Below are positions 44,908-53,451 of a DNA stretch of 64,000 nt, in pieces (position 1 is the first letter of the stretch; each line of letters starts with the position of its first letter). The notes under the pieces were generated by a model. It ran no database searches, had not been told where the DNA came from, and saw only the letters and a program-made list of their open reading frames with translations. The translations under genes were made by a program, and so were the position numbers. The stretch lies in the NCBI RefSeq assembly GCF_034424315.1, contig NZ_CP139972.1, positions 6,952,501 through 7,016,500 of the forward strand, given 5' to 3'. Source of the DNA: Chitinophaga sancti (GTDB taxonomy: Bacteria; Bacteroidota; Bacteroidia; Chitinophagales; Chitinophagaceae).

Positions 44908-45849
44908 ATGAAGTTACTGACAGCATTTTTTAAACTGGTACGGTATCCAAACCTTATATACATAGCCCTCACGCAATATTTACTGCAATACTGTGTAGTA
45001 GCTCCTATACTCCGTTATAATGGTGTAGAACCTTCCCTGTCAGTGGCATCTTTCTGCCTGTTGAGTTTTTCGACAGTGTTGATTGCGGCTGCTGGATATA
45101 TTATTAATGACTACTTTGACATTAATATTGATATAATCAATAAGCCAGATAAAATGGTGCTGGATAAGGTAATCAACCGTCGCTGGGCAATGGCCTGGCA
45201 CACCATTTTCAATCTCGCGGGGGTAAGTATCGGCTTTATTGCTGCCTGGAAGATAGGCCAGATCTACCTTGGTTTTACACAGGTATTGTGTTCGCTGCTG
45301 CTGTGGTTCTATTCCACTTCATTTAAGCGCCAGGCACTGATCGGGAATGTACTGATCTCTTTGCTGACAGCGCTGGCAGTAGTTGTGGTTGGCTTTTATG
45401 AAAAACAGATCTACGAGAGCTTTGAAGCGATCATGTCTCCTGAAGGCAGAAAGCTGATCCAGATTATCGGGATCTATGCTGTGTTTGCTTTTGTGATTTC
45501 CCTGGTAAGGGAGATTGTAAAGGATCTGGAAGATGTGATAGGCGACAGCAAGGATGGTTGCCGTACTATACCTATTGTGTGGGGCGTGGAGCCGGCAAAG
45601 AAGATCTGCTATGGCTTGCTGCTGGGATTGCAAATATTGATTGTGGTAGTAGAAATAAGAGTAGCACTGATAGGTTGGTATATTGCTATCGCTTACCTGT
45701 TAATTTTTGTACAGGTGCCATGTTATTATATTTACTCTTTATTGAAAAAGGCACACCTGCCGGAGCATTATCATAAAGTGAGTTCACTTGTAAAACTGGT
45801 AATGTTATCAGGTATCCTGTCGATGGTCTTCTTTAAATTATTCCTCTGA
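44908..45849 (+). CDS. UbiA-family prenyltransferase
   Basis: A 313-aa integral membrane protein with about eight or nine helices. Both Asp-rich motifs are present: NDYFDINIDIINKPDK (NDxxDxxxD) and DLEDVIGDSKDGCRT (DxxxD). It transfers a prenyl chain from diphosphate to an acceptor. The sequence style resembles the Bacteroidota enzymes annotated as geranylgeranylglycerol-phosphate geranylgeranyltransferase-like; MenA or UbiA roles in quinone synthesis are alternatives. ATG 44908 is preferred over an upstream TTG. It shares one base with the maf start (TGATG). Confidence 0.82.
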   Translation: MKLLTAFFKLVRYPNLIYIALTQYLLQYCVVAPILRYNGVEPSLSVASFCLLSFSTVLIAAAGYIINDYFDINIDIINKPDKMVLDKVINRRWAMAWHTIFNLAGVSIGFIAAWKIGQIYLGFTQVLCSLLLWFYSTSFKRQALIGNVLISLLTALAVVVVGFYEKQIYESFEAIMSPEGRKLIQIIGIYAVFAFVISLVREIVKDLEDVIGDSKDGCRTIPIVWGVEPAKKICYGLLLGLQILIVVVEIRVALIGWYIAIAYLLIFVQVPCYYIYSLLKKAHLPEHYHKVSSLVKLVMLSGILSMVFFKLFL

Positions 45850-46409
45850 TGTATACAGGCAAACGTGTAATACTGGGTAGCCAGTCGCCCCGGCGTAAAC
45901 AGCTGCTGGAGCAGGCTGGCATTCCCTTTGAAGTGAAAGTGGTAGATACGGCGGAAACATTTCCTGCTGATATGCACATTCCGGATATTCCCGTGCATAT
46001 AGCCCGTCAAAAGGCCATAGCCGTAGCGCCACTGTGTAAGGTAGACGACATTATTATTACTGCTGATACGGTAGTTGTATTGGATGATACAATTATTGGA
46101 AAGCCCAGAGACAGGGAAGATGCGATTCGTATTCTGAGTGCCCTCAGTGGAAGGGAACATCGTGTAATCACCGGGGTGATTATTCTTCGTGACGGACAGG
46201 AAGAAGCTTTTTCAAAAGAAACAGCGGTACACTTTAAGCCCCTGACGACAGCGCAGATCACTTATTATGTGGACAACTTTAAACCTTATGATAAAGCGGG
46301 TGCTTATGCGATCCAGGAATGGATTGGTGCGGTAGGTATTGACCGGATTGATGGTTGTTTTTATAACGTGATGGGATTGCCTGTGAGCAATGTCGTAGAA
46401 AAATTATAA
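45849..46409 (+). CDS. maf: Maf family nucleoside triphosphate pyrophosphatase
   Basis: House-cleaning pyrophosphatase acting on dTTP/UTP or modified nucleotides. The 186 aa carry the family start ILGSQSPRRKQLLEQAGIPFEV, a conserved ITADTVVVLDD region, KPRDREDAIRILSALSGREH and the C-terminal YAIQEWIGAVGIDRIDGCFYNVMGLP, seen in two parts. The start overlaps the prenyltransferase stop by one base, so translation is coupled. Confidence 0.93.
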   Translation: MYTGKRVILGSQSPRRKQLLEQAGIPFEVKVVDTAETFPADMHIPDIPVHIARQKAIAVAPLCKVDDIIITADTVVVLDDTIIGKPRDREDAIRILSALSGREHRVITGVIILRDGQEEAFSKETAVHFKPLTTAQITYYVDNFKPYDKAGAYAIQEWIGAVGIDRIDGCFYNVMGLPVSNVVEKL

Positions 46410-46416
46410 AATAATA

Positions 46417-46449
46417 AACGGTGTCCTGATCAGAGCAGGAACACCGTTT
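46417..46449. terminator. Bidirectional terminator between maf and hom
   Basis: AAACGGTGTCCTG (46417-46429) and CAGGACACCGTTT (46437-46449) are perfect complements around ATCAGAG, between convergent genes. Confidence 0.88.
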
Positions 46450-46494
46450 GATTTTGGTTGGTTAATATCTTTATACTTCCTATTAACGCAAGAT

Positions 46495-47682
46495 TTATTC
46501 CAATACCAGCAGGTTTACATCCGGATTCTTCAGCCATTTCGCTTCTTTCAGTTTTTCCAGATTGATCACCCCAACGATATAACGCCAGGTAGAGGATTCA
46601 TATTTTTCAGAGATATTGTAGAAGTCTGGCAGATGTACCTGATCGGCAGTACGATAACGCAGATAGATTTTTAACTGCACATCGTTTGTAAATGCAGGTG
46701 AATTTGACTGTTTGATCTTCTTATACTCGTATCTGTAATTGTAAGTGAGTGCAGAGATATCGGATAATACTGCGCTACCTGTAGCGGTACCACCAGCGCC
46801 TTTTCCTACAAAGAATTGTTTGTCGGTAAATGCACTTTCTAGCAGGATACCATTATACTCGTTATATACATCATACAGCAGGTTGTGTTCTTTAACGAGG
46901 TGTGGCAATACAGATGCATTCACACTTCCGTTTTGTCTTCTGCAACCAGCGATGAGTTTTACTGTTGAATTTCTTTGTTTCGCAAACTGAATATCGAAAT
47001 CATTCAGGCGATGTATACCGAAGTTGAATACTTCTTCTGGCTTTACGAATGTACCGAAGGCGTGTAACAGCAGGATCACGATCTTGAATTTAGGATCGTA
47101 GCCTTCGATATCCAGGGTTGGATCAGTCTCTGCAAAGCCAAGCTCCTGCGCTTTTTGAAGGGCTTCATTAAAGCCTTGATTTTCTTCAAAGATCTTGGTC
47201 AGGATATAATTCGTAGACCCGTTACAGATACCTTCTACTGCATTGAGCAGATCATTGTCATAATACTCTTCCAGGTTGCGCACGATAGGAATACTAGCAC
47301 AGCTGGATGCCTCATAGAGGAATGGTACTTTGTTCTCAACCTGCAGTTGATAGAGGGCAGGCAGGTTTTCGGCGATCATGCGTTTGCTGGCGCTTACTAC
47401 TGCTTTCCCATTGCGTAGGGCGGTGCTTACGATTTCGAAGGCTGCTTCTGTTTCGTTAATCAGTTCCACTACTACATCGATGGTAGGGTCCTGTAAGATC
47501 TCGTTCTTGTCTGTTGTGAAATAGCTGGCATCGATAGGACGCGGCTTATTGGGGTCTTTGATACATATTTTCTTAATACGCGCATTGATACCTTTAGTTC
47601 TGTTCAATACTTCGTAAAGTCCTTGTCCCACACAACCAAATCCGAAAATACCCAGATTGATAATTTTGTTTTCCATGTTCAA
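46495..47682 (-). CDS. hom: Homoserine dehydrogenase
   Basis: NAD(P)-dependent reduction of aspartate semialdehyde to homoserine, the common precursor of Met, Thr and Ile. The 395 aa include the dinucleotide motif GIFGFGCVGQGLYEVL at the N-terminus, SKRMIAENLPALYQL, SCASIPIVRNLEEYYDNDLLN, GSTNYILTKIFEE and AQELGFAETDPTLDIEGYDPKFK (in part), the substrate-binding region. There is no fused aspartokinase domain and no clear ACT domain. It lies 44 bases downstream of the cystathionine gamma-synthase gene and shares its SAM-I riboswitch. Confidence 0.94.
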   Translation of the reverse strand: MNMENKIINLGIFGFGCVGQGLYEVLNRTKGINARIKKICIKDPNKPRPIDASYFTTDKNEILQDPTIDVVVELINETEAAFEIVSTALRNGKAVVSASKRMIAENLPALYQLQVENKVPFLYEASSCASIPIVRNLEEYYDNDLLNAVEGICNGSTNYILTKIFEENQGFNEALQKAQELGFAETDPTLDIEGYDPKFKIVILLLHAFGTFVKPEEVFNFGIHRLNDFDIQFAKQRNSTVKLIAGCRRQNGSVNASVLPHLVKEHNLLYDVYNEYNGILLESAFTDKQFFVGKGAGGTATGSAVLSDISALTYNYRYEYKKIKQSNSPAFTNDVQLKIYLRYRTADQVHLPDFYNISEKYESSTWRYIVGVINLEKLKEAKWLKNPDVNLLVLE

Positions 47683-47726
47683 TACTTAGTGCTGCATTCA
47701 GTGTCCGTTGCAAAACGGTTTTGCGT

Positions 47727-48905
47727 TTATTGTAAAACTGTAATTTGTTTACCAGCAGGCAGGTTCAGTTTATCCAGTGCCTGTTTGAGGTCATTGATCA
47801 GGTCTTCTGCATCTTCAATACCTACGGAGAGGCGGATACATGAGTCCTGTAAACCTGTTTTTTTGCGGTGGTCTTCCGGAATATTCCGGTGTGTCATAGT
47901 CGCCGGATGATCCAGCATACTCTTTACGCCACCAAAGCTTTCGGCGAGTTTGAACAGCCGGGTGGCGTTCACTACTCTGATTGCATTTTTGATGTTGTCA
48001 TTTTTGAGAGAGAAGCTCACGAGTGCACCGTATTGCTTTTGTTGCTTACGGGCGATGTGGTGGTTTTTGTGTGATGCCAGTCCTGGATAAAATACTTTAT
48101 CTACAGCTGGATGCGTGGAGAGCCAGGTGGCGATAGCCATGGCATTGCTGCATTGTTTGTCCAGGCGCAGGCACAGGGTTTCAATGCCCCTGATGGTGAG
48201 CCATGCTTCGAACGGACTGAGTATACTTCCTGAAATATTCTGATTGAAGCGTAACTGATCGGCGAGTGTTTTGTTATTGACTACTACCAGTCCTGCGATT
48301 ACATCTGTATGGCCAGCGAGGTACTTGGTGGCACTGTGGATAACGATGTCTGCACCCAATGGAATGGGCTGTTGCAGCAGTGGTGTACAAAGGGTATTGT
48401 CTACCACCAGCAATACGTTGTGCTGTTTGGCAATCTTGCTGATTGATTTGATGTCAGAAACGCGTAATGTAGGATTGGTGGGCGATTCCAGCCAGATCAT
48501 CTTTGTGTTGGGTGTGATGGCAGCCAGTACTTTATCGGTATTGCTGGTGTCTACAAAGTTTGCTTTGATGCCAAAGCGTTCGAACATATGCTGGAACATC
48601 TGGAAGATACCGCCATAAGTATCTTCGACCGCCATGATTTCGTCACCTGTTTTCAACAGTTTCATCACTGCGTCGATAGCAGCCATACCACTGGCAAAGG
48701 CAAAACCTGCGTGGCCTTCTTCGAGGCTGCAGATGATGTTTTCCAGCACCTTGCGCGTAGGGTTGTTCGCCCTTGAGAATTCGAACCCTTTGTTGATGCC
48801 GGGGGATTCCTGTACGAAGGTTGATGTCTGATAGATGGGAACGGAGATGGCGCCCGTCAATTCATCTACAGGGATACTATGTAATAACTGTGTGGCTATT
48901 TTCAA
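47727..48905 (-). CDS. metB: Cystathionine gamma-synthase / trans-sulfuration PLP enzyme
   Basis: PLP enzyme of 392 aa in the Cys/Met metabolism family. Seen: the N-terminal SVPIYQTSTFV, FEFSRANNPTRKVLE, FASGMAAIDAVMKLL, WLESPTNPTLRVSDI and the PLP lysine K194 in HSATKYLAGH. The family also contains cystathionine gamma-lyase and O-acylhomoserine sulfhydrylase, which motifs alone do not separate. The upstream SAM-I riboswitch and downstream hom favour methionine synthesis. Confidence 0.88.
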   Translation of the reverse strand: MKIATQLLHSIPVDELTGAISVPIYQTSTFVQESPGINKGFEFSRANNPTRKVLENIICSLEEGHAGFAFASGMAAIDAVMKLLKTGDEIMAVEDTYGGIFQMFQHMFERFGIKANFVDTSNTDKVLAAITPNTKMIWLESPTNPTLRVSDIKSISKIAKQHNVLLVVDNTLCTPLLQQPIPLGADIVIHSATKYLAGHTDVIAGLVVVNNKTLADQLRFNQNISGSILSPFEAWLTIRGIETLCLRLDKQCSNAMAIATWLSTHPAVDKVFYPGLASHKNHHIARKQQKQYGALVSFSLKNDNIKNAIRVVNATRLFKLAESFGGVKSMLDHPATMTHRNIPEDHRKKTGLQDSCIRLSVGIEDAEDLINDLKQALDKLNLPAGKQITVLQ

Positions 48906-48963
48906 CGCAAAGCAATTATACGGTTATGAAACTTATAGTTCAGAACAGATAACTACCCAAAAC

Positions 48964-48997
48964 AAAAAAGGCTCTCCCGGAGTTGGAAGAGCCTTTT
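48964..48997 (-). terminator. Terminator of the SAM-I riboswitch expression platform
   Basis: On the minus strand, AAAAGGCTCTTCC pairs with the following GGAGAGCCTTTT (one G-U) and ends in six U, between the riboswitch core and the metB start. It should form when SAM is bound. Confidence 0.85.
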
Positions 48998-49033
48998 CAG
49001 TATATAAGTACGATGAAAATGTCAATCTCTGCC

Positions 49034-49157
49034 AACTTATCTATCTCTGGTTATGTGTATAACCGGAGCCGGAATTAGCACCTTTCCCTTGTTTTTAAAC
49101 AAGGTTGGTTGCTAAGGCATCGCAGGGCCAAGTCCCTCCGCCTTTCTGGATAAGTCA
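49034..49157 (-). promoter_or_regulatory. SAM-I (S-box) riboswitch
   Basis: On the minus strand the conserved S-box pieces appear in order: P1 ACTTATC (5' side near 49155), AGAAAGGCGGAGGGACTTGG, GATGCCTTAGCAACC, the P3 stem CCTTGT...ACAAGG, AAAGGTGCTAATTCC, a further stem CCGGTTAT...ATAACC, and the closing P1 strand GATAAGT (49041-49035). Binding of S-adenosylmethionine would stop transcription of metB and hom at the terminator at 48964-48997. Confidence 0.95.
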
Positions 49158-49176
49158 TGTGTTAAAGAACTGGGTG

Positions 49177-49209
49177 CAAAGTTAATGGTAACTACATCAG
49201 ATTTCCAAA
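49177..49209 (-). promoter_or_regulatory. Promoter of the SAM-riboswitch transcript
   Basis: On the minus strand, TTTG (49209-49206), 21 bases, then TAACTTTG (49184-49177), placing the start about 15 bases before the riboswitch P1 stem. Confidence 0.6.
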
Positions 49210-49269
49210 AAAAGAAAAATTTGGAAGTCTGGTATAGGAAATGCTAAATTTATTAGCAAAGAAAGGATT

Positions 49270-50571
49270 ATGACCATTGTTCAAATTGCCCCGCTTCTCA
49301 CAGAGGAGCTGTTCCAATATATTTGGAAGCATCGTTTGTTTACCATTTCCCATTTACATACGATAGAAGGAGAGGCTGTGCAGGTACTACAACCGGGAGT
49401 GCTGAACAGCAATGATGGTCCGGATTTCAGCAATGCAAGGTTAAGGATTGGTGATACAATCTGGGCAGGAAATGTAGAATTGCATTTAAAAACGTCTGAC
49501 TGGTTCAGGCACAATCATCAGCGTGACCTTCGCTATCGGAATGTCATACTGCATGTCGTGTTTGAACATGATCTGGAGGAAGTGAACACACAGGGTATTC
49601 CTATTTTGGAATTGCAGTCGGCTATTCCTAAAATGGTGCTGCACAGGTATGCAAAGCTGAAGCATTCAGCAGATTTTGTGCCTTGTGCAGGGAATGTGGC
49701 TTCAGTGGAGCGGTTGACGTGGAGAAGCTGGAAAGACCGGCTGCTGGTGGAGCGAATGGAGAAGAGGGCGGATATGATGAAGGAATGGTTAAAGAAGAGT
49801 CATAATAACTGGGAGGAATGCTGCTACTGGGCCATTGCCTATGGTTATGGTATGCCGGTGAATGGGGAGGCTTTTCTGAGGCTGGCTCAGAGTCTGCCTT
49901 ATACAATGCTGATGCGGAATAAGCATGATCTTGCGCAGCTGGAAGCATTGTTATTTGGGCAGGCGGGTATGCTGGAAGGGCCTTTTGCAGATGAATATCC
50001 ATTAGACCTGCAGGCAGAATATGCGTTTCTGAAGCGGAAATACCATTTGCTGGCTTTGTTGCCTCATCAATGGCGATGGTTGCGGATGCGGCCTGCGTCA
50101 TTTCCTTCAGTGAGGCTGGCAAGTCTGGCGGTGTTGTTACAGCAGGGGAGGGAGCTCTTTGCCCGGCTGCTGGAGATGAAGGATCTGCAGCATTTTCAGC
50201 AGGTATTATTTGTACAGCCCGAGGGCTACTGGAAAGATCATTACCGCTTTGATACGCCAGCCGTGGTAATGCGAAGGCCGGGAATTATGGTAACGAGGAA
50301 TGTGATCATTAATAGTATCCTGCCTTTGCTGTATTTATATGGCAGGGAGAAAAAGTTGCCGGAATACCAGGAAAGGGCATTGGGCATGATGGAAACCCTG
50401 CCCGCAGAGGAAAACAATGTAATGGAAGGATGGAAAAAGGTCGGTATCCTGGCTGGAGACGCTGCCGATTCCCAGGCTTTACTGCACCTGAAACAGCATT
50501 ACTGCGAGGAGAAGCGGTGTTTGCAATGTGCAATAGGGTGTAAATTGCTGAAGACAGGCATCAGCCTGTAA
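49270..50571 (+). CDS. DUF2851 family protein
   Basis: A 433-aa protein matching DUF2851 over its whole length: EELFQYIWKHRLFTISHL at the start, NDGPDFSNARLRIGDTIWAGNVELHLKTSDW (in part) and LRYRNVILHVVFEHD. The family is found almost only in Bacteroidota; some members resemble nuclease-fold proteins, but no activity is established. The C-terminus has several cysteines (EEKRCLQCAIGCKLL), possibly a metal site. It is divergent from the metB operon. Confidence 0.85.
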   Translation: MTIVQIAPLLTEELFQYIWKHRLFTISHLHTIEGEAVQVLQPGVLNSNDGPDFSNARLRIGDTIWAGNVELHLKTSDWFRHNHQRDLRYRNVILHVVFEHDLEEVNTQGIPILELQSAIPKMVLHRYAKLKHSADFVPCAGNVASVERLTWRSWKDRLLVERMEKRADMMKEWLKKSHNNWEECCYWAIAYGYGMPVNGEAFLRLAQSLPYTMLMRNKHDLAQLEALLFGQAGMLEGPFADEYPLDLQAEYAFLKRKYHLLALLPHQWRWLRMRPASFPSVRLASLAVLLQQGRELFARLLEMKDLQHFQQVLFVQPEGYWKDHYRFDTPAVVMRRPGIMVTRNVIINSILPLLYLYGREKKLPEYQERALGMMETLPAEENNVMEGWKKVGILAGDAADSQALLHLKQHYCEEKRCLQCAIGCKLLKTGISL

Positions 50572-50811
50572 CCATTTTACTCCGAGTGCGTTATACCTGG
50601 AAGGAGGCACGGCCCGGGGATAAAAACAAATTTACACATGAAAGAAAAAACGTGTAGGTTTGTAAGGATAAGTATACCAATATTACGCCCCTTACGTTTA
50701 TTAGTAATAGTGGGCGATGCAGTTAGACTCAGGATACTTTTGTTTGTAATTCGTGATGAGGCTGATCAATCATATTTAAATTTACTCCCTTAACAAAACA
50801 AATCTATACAG

Positions 50812-51666
50812 GTGAAAAAATTACACTTATTCTTGCTTTTATTGGTAGTGGCGGGTGGATTGAAGGCACAGGACAATACTTCATCGGTAAAGTCAGGATT
50901 ACAGCCTAGGGAGCAGAAGAAGTCTAAACCCGTAACGACACTGAAAGCTCAGGAAGAACTGGAGAATGTGTATGAACGTGAGTTCTCAGTAGGAGCCCGT
51001 TTGAATTCCGACGGCTGGAGTGGATTCCTTGAAAAGGGATATCGCAGCAGCAGGACCAAAGTAACTTTCTTCCAGTTCGAATTTGCAGAAAAGAAAGATC
51101 CTAAAGAAGATAAGAAATCAGGTGCGATCAAGGGGGTAGATCAATATGGCTTTGTATATTCTGAGAAGCCTTATATCTATGGCAAGCAGAATAACTTTTA
51201 CCAGGTGAAGATCGGCATCGGTCAGCAAAGATTGATAGGTGGTAAGGCCAATAAGAATGGTGTATTGGTAAATGCTTTCTATTATGGAGGCCTTTCTATC
51301 GGATTACTGAAACCTTATTATGTGAATGTGCTTGATCCAAATGATGGCGTTACTGTAAAAACCATTAAGTATGGTGAAAGCACAATATATAACCAGGCAT
51401 TTCTAAACAGAGATAAGATTATTGGTGGTGGTGGATTTGGAAAAGGTTGGGGAGAGGTGTCAGTAGCGCCTGGTGTACATGCAAAGACCGGGCTCCGTTT
51501 TGACTGGGCCAGATTCAATGAAGTGGTGAGTGCGCTGGAGGTAGGTGTCAATGCAGAATATTATACTAAGGACGTAGCTATAATGGTAAATAATGATCCT
51601 AAAAAATTCTTTTTCAATGCTTATATAGCTTTACAGTTTGGTAAGCGCTGGAATAAGAAGAAGTAA
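50812..51666 (+). CDS. Exported protein of unknown function
   Basis: A 284-aa protein starting at GTG, with a signal peptide (KKLHLFLLLLVVAGGLKAQ). The mature part is rich in aromatic and glycine residues in a pattern suggesting an outer-membrane or periplasmic beta structure (GVDQYGFVYSEKPYIYGK, VNAFYYGGLSIGLLKPYYV, and a terminal FNAYIALQFGKRW typical of the last beta strand of a barrel). I do not recognise a family. It stands alone between DUF2851 and lipA and ends before a terminator. A TACTTTTG box lies at 50735-50742. Confidence 0.65.
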   Translation: MKKLHLFLLLLVVAGGLKAQDNTSSVKSGLQPREQKKSKPVTTLKAQEELENVYEREFSVGARLNSDGWSGFLEKGYRSSRTKVTFFQFEFAEKKDPKEDKKSGAIKGVDQYGFVYSEKPYIYGKQNNFYQVKIGIGQQRLIGGKANKNGVLVNAFYYGGLSIGLLKPYYVNVLDPNDGVTVKTIKYGESTIYNQAFLNRDKIIGGGGFGKGWGEVSVAPGVHAKTGLRFDWARFNEVVSALEVGVNAEYYTKDVAIMVNNDPKKFFFNAYIALQFGKRWNKKK

Positions 51667-51683
51667 AAATGAGAAATAATATG

Positions 51684-51720
51684 AAAAACGCTTTTGCTAC
51701 CAGGCAAAGGCGTTTTTTAT
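51684..51720 (+). terminator. Terminator of the exported-protein gene
   Basis: AAAAACGCTTTTGC (51684-51697) and GCAAAGGCGTTTTT (51704-51717) pair with one G-U around TACCAG, ending in T-rich sequence. Confidence 0.88.
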
Positions 51721-51925
51721 TTTTATTGGAATGAGGAAGGCTCTAAAATGGAGTAAACAGGAGAAAGTTTCTGCAAGGCAGAGAATGGAAGAAAGAAGAC
51801 GATACTGAGAAATCGTTTCATAATAAAGAGTGGCTAACAGGCGGATCTTAGTAACCCCCTCTTAATAAGCCGGCTTAAAATCCCCGAGAAGTACTATTTT
51901 TGTAATCTTAAAGAAAGGATCAGAG

Positions 51926-52849
51926 ATGCAAGAACCAACACTCACGACCGCAACACCTTGCAGTACAGCACCTGATGCTGCACCTGCCCCCAGGACTAAA
52001 AAACCTGACTGGCTGCGTGTCAAATTACCAATAGGAGATAACTACAAACAGGTTCGTAGCCTTGTAGATACCCATAAATTACATACCATCTGCGAAAGCG
52101 GAAACTGTCCTAATATGGGTGAGTGCTGGGGAGCCGGTACTTCTACCTTTATGATATTAGGAAATATCTGTACCCGTAGTTGCGGATTCTGTGCAGTAGC
52201 CACCGGCAGACCTGAAGCAGTAGATTGGGATGAGCCACAGCGTGTAGCAGAAGCCATTTTCCTGATGAAGGTGAAACATGCGGTAATCACCTCTGTAGAC
52301 AGAGATGAGCTGAAAGATGGTGGTTCCATTATCTGGGCCAATACCATCAAGGCTATAAGGGCGCTGAACGCAGAAACGACTATGGAAACCCTGATCCCTG
52401 ACTTCAGAGGACAATGGGAAAACCTGCAACGTATTATTGACGTTGCACCGGAAATCGTATCTCACAACCTGGAAACAGTAGAACGCCTTACCAAACAGGT
52501 GCGTATCCAGGCTAAATACCACAGAAGCCTCGAAGTAATTCGCCGTCTGAAAGATGGAGGTATGCGTACCAAAAGCGGTGTTATGCTGGGTTTGGGCGAA
52601 ACCAAAGAAGAAGTGATCCAGGCAATGCAGGATCTGTACGATAACGGTTGTGATGTGGTGACCCTGGGTCAGTATCTGCAGCCTACACCAAAGCATCTTC
52701 CTGTAGTACGATTTGTACACCCGGATGAGTTTGCAGAGTATAGGGAAATCGGTTATGCAATGGGTCTTGATTATGTAGAATCAGGACCATTGGTAAGATC
52801 CTCCTACCATGCAGAGAAGCATATCCATAGTGGGCGGCCTAATCAATAA
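51926..52849 (+). CDS. lipA: Lipoyl synthase
   Basis: Radical SAM enzyme that inserts two sulfurs into protein-bound octanoate. The auxiliary cluster cysteines C56, C61 and C67 ([12 protein letters not shown]) and the radical SAM cysteines C82, C86 and C89 (CTRSCGFC) are present, and the C-terminal LVRSSYHAE holds the serine ligand of the auxiliary cluster. The 307 aa are typical. lipB is not adjacent. A TATTTTTG box at 51895-51902 lies 23 bases before the start. Confidence 0.96.
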   Translation: MQEPTLTTATPCSTAPDAAPAPRTKKPDWLRVKLPIGDNYKQVRSLVDTHKLHTICESGNCPNMGECWGAGTSTFMILGNICTRSCGFCAVATGRPEAVDWDEPQRVAEAIFLMKVKHAVITSVDRDELKDGGSIIWANTIKAIRALNAETTMETLIPDFRGQWENLQRIIDVAPEIVSHNLETVERLTKQVRIQAKYHRSLEVIRRLKDGGMRTKSGVMLGLGETKEEVIQAMQDLYDNGCDVVTLGQYLQPTPKHLPVVRFVHPDEFAEYREIGYAMGLDYVESGPLVRSSYHAEKHIHSGRPNQ

Positions 52850-53451
52850 CTAATCTTGTTTATTAAAATCCATCAGCGGTGATGGATTTTTTTATTTCCA
52901 TCATATCTTCGCATTTCAATTGCGAGTAGAAGTATTTATAAAATAAAGGTAAAGTTGCAGTTTAAGTTATACCAGAGTCATATGGCCAATGCGCTTTGCA
53001 CAAAGGCTTACAGGTAATGATTTTTTACCAAAGGGAAACAAATCAAACTGCAACAGGACCAGAATAGGGGTGCATTTTTATAACCAGCAGACCTTTAGTT
53101 ACTATCCAACTGATTCGCCAGTTAGCAAAATATTGACTACCTGATGATTAATAGAGATAGAAAAATTTAATTGAATAATTATCTTCGCAGCGCATTTTTT
53201 CGAATAGTTTCAGGGGAATATGCGGACATTTCCCCCGGTATATGCCCATATATACGACCAGAACCGCAGCTTACACCTACATTACCTGCAACCTACCTGT
53301 TTGATTGTTAGTACATATTGATTTGTGCTGATACCCGGTATTGTGTGTTCTATTTAAATCTTAATTAATTACAGCGCAAGCAAAGAACATATAGCATTAC
53401 TGCTTTGTTCTACGATTGGTCTAAAGAAGAAACTGATTGTCAAAACCTTTT
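52850..53451 (+). other. Intergenic region between lipA and the efflux operon
   Basis: About 600 bases without a supported gene. The lipA terminator lies at 52865-52893. The rest is AT-rich, with no leader peptide, riboswitch or regulator gene that I can support; TATCTTCG near 53180 only partly matches the -7 consensus. It probably contains the promoter and 5' leader of the RND efflux operon. Confidence 0.5.
52865..52893 (+). terminator. Terminator of lipA
   Basis: AAAATCCATCA (52865-52875) and TGATGGATTTT (52880-52890) around GCGG, followed by more T. Confidence 0.92.

Noticed and set aside
50638..50793. 51-codon frame before the exported-protein gene
   Set aside because: It has a start and stop but no recognisable features, and a likely promoter box (50735-50742) lies inside it, so it is probably chance.
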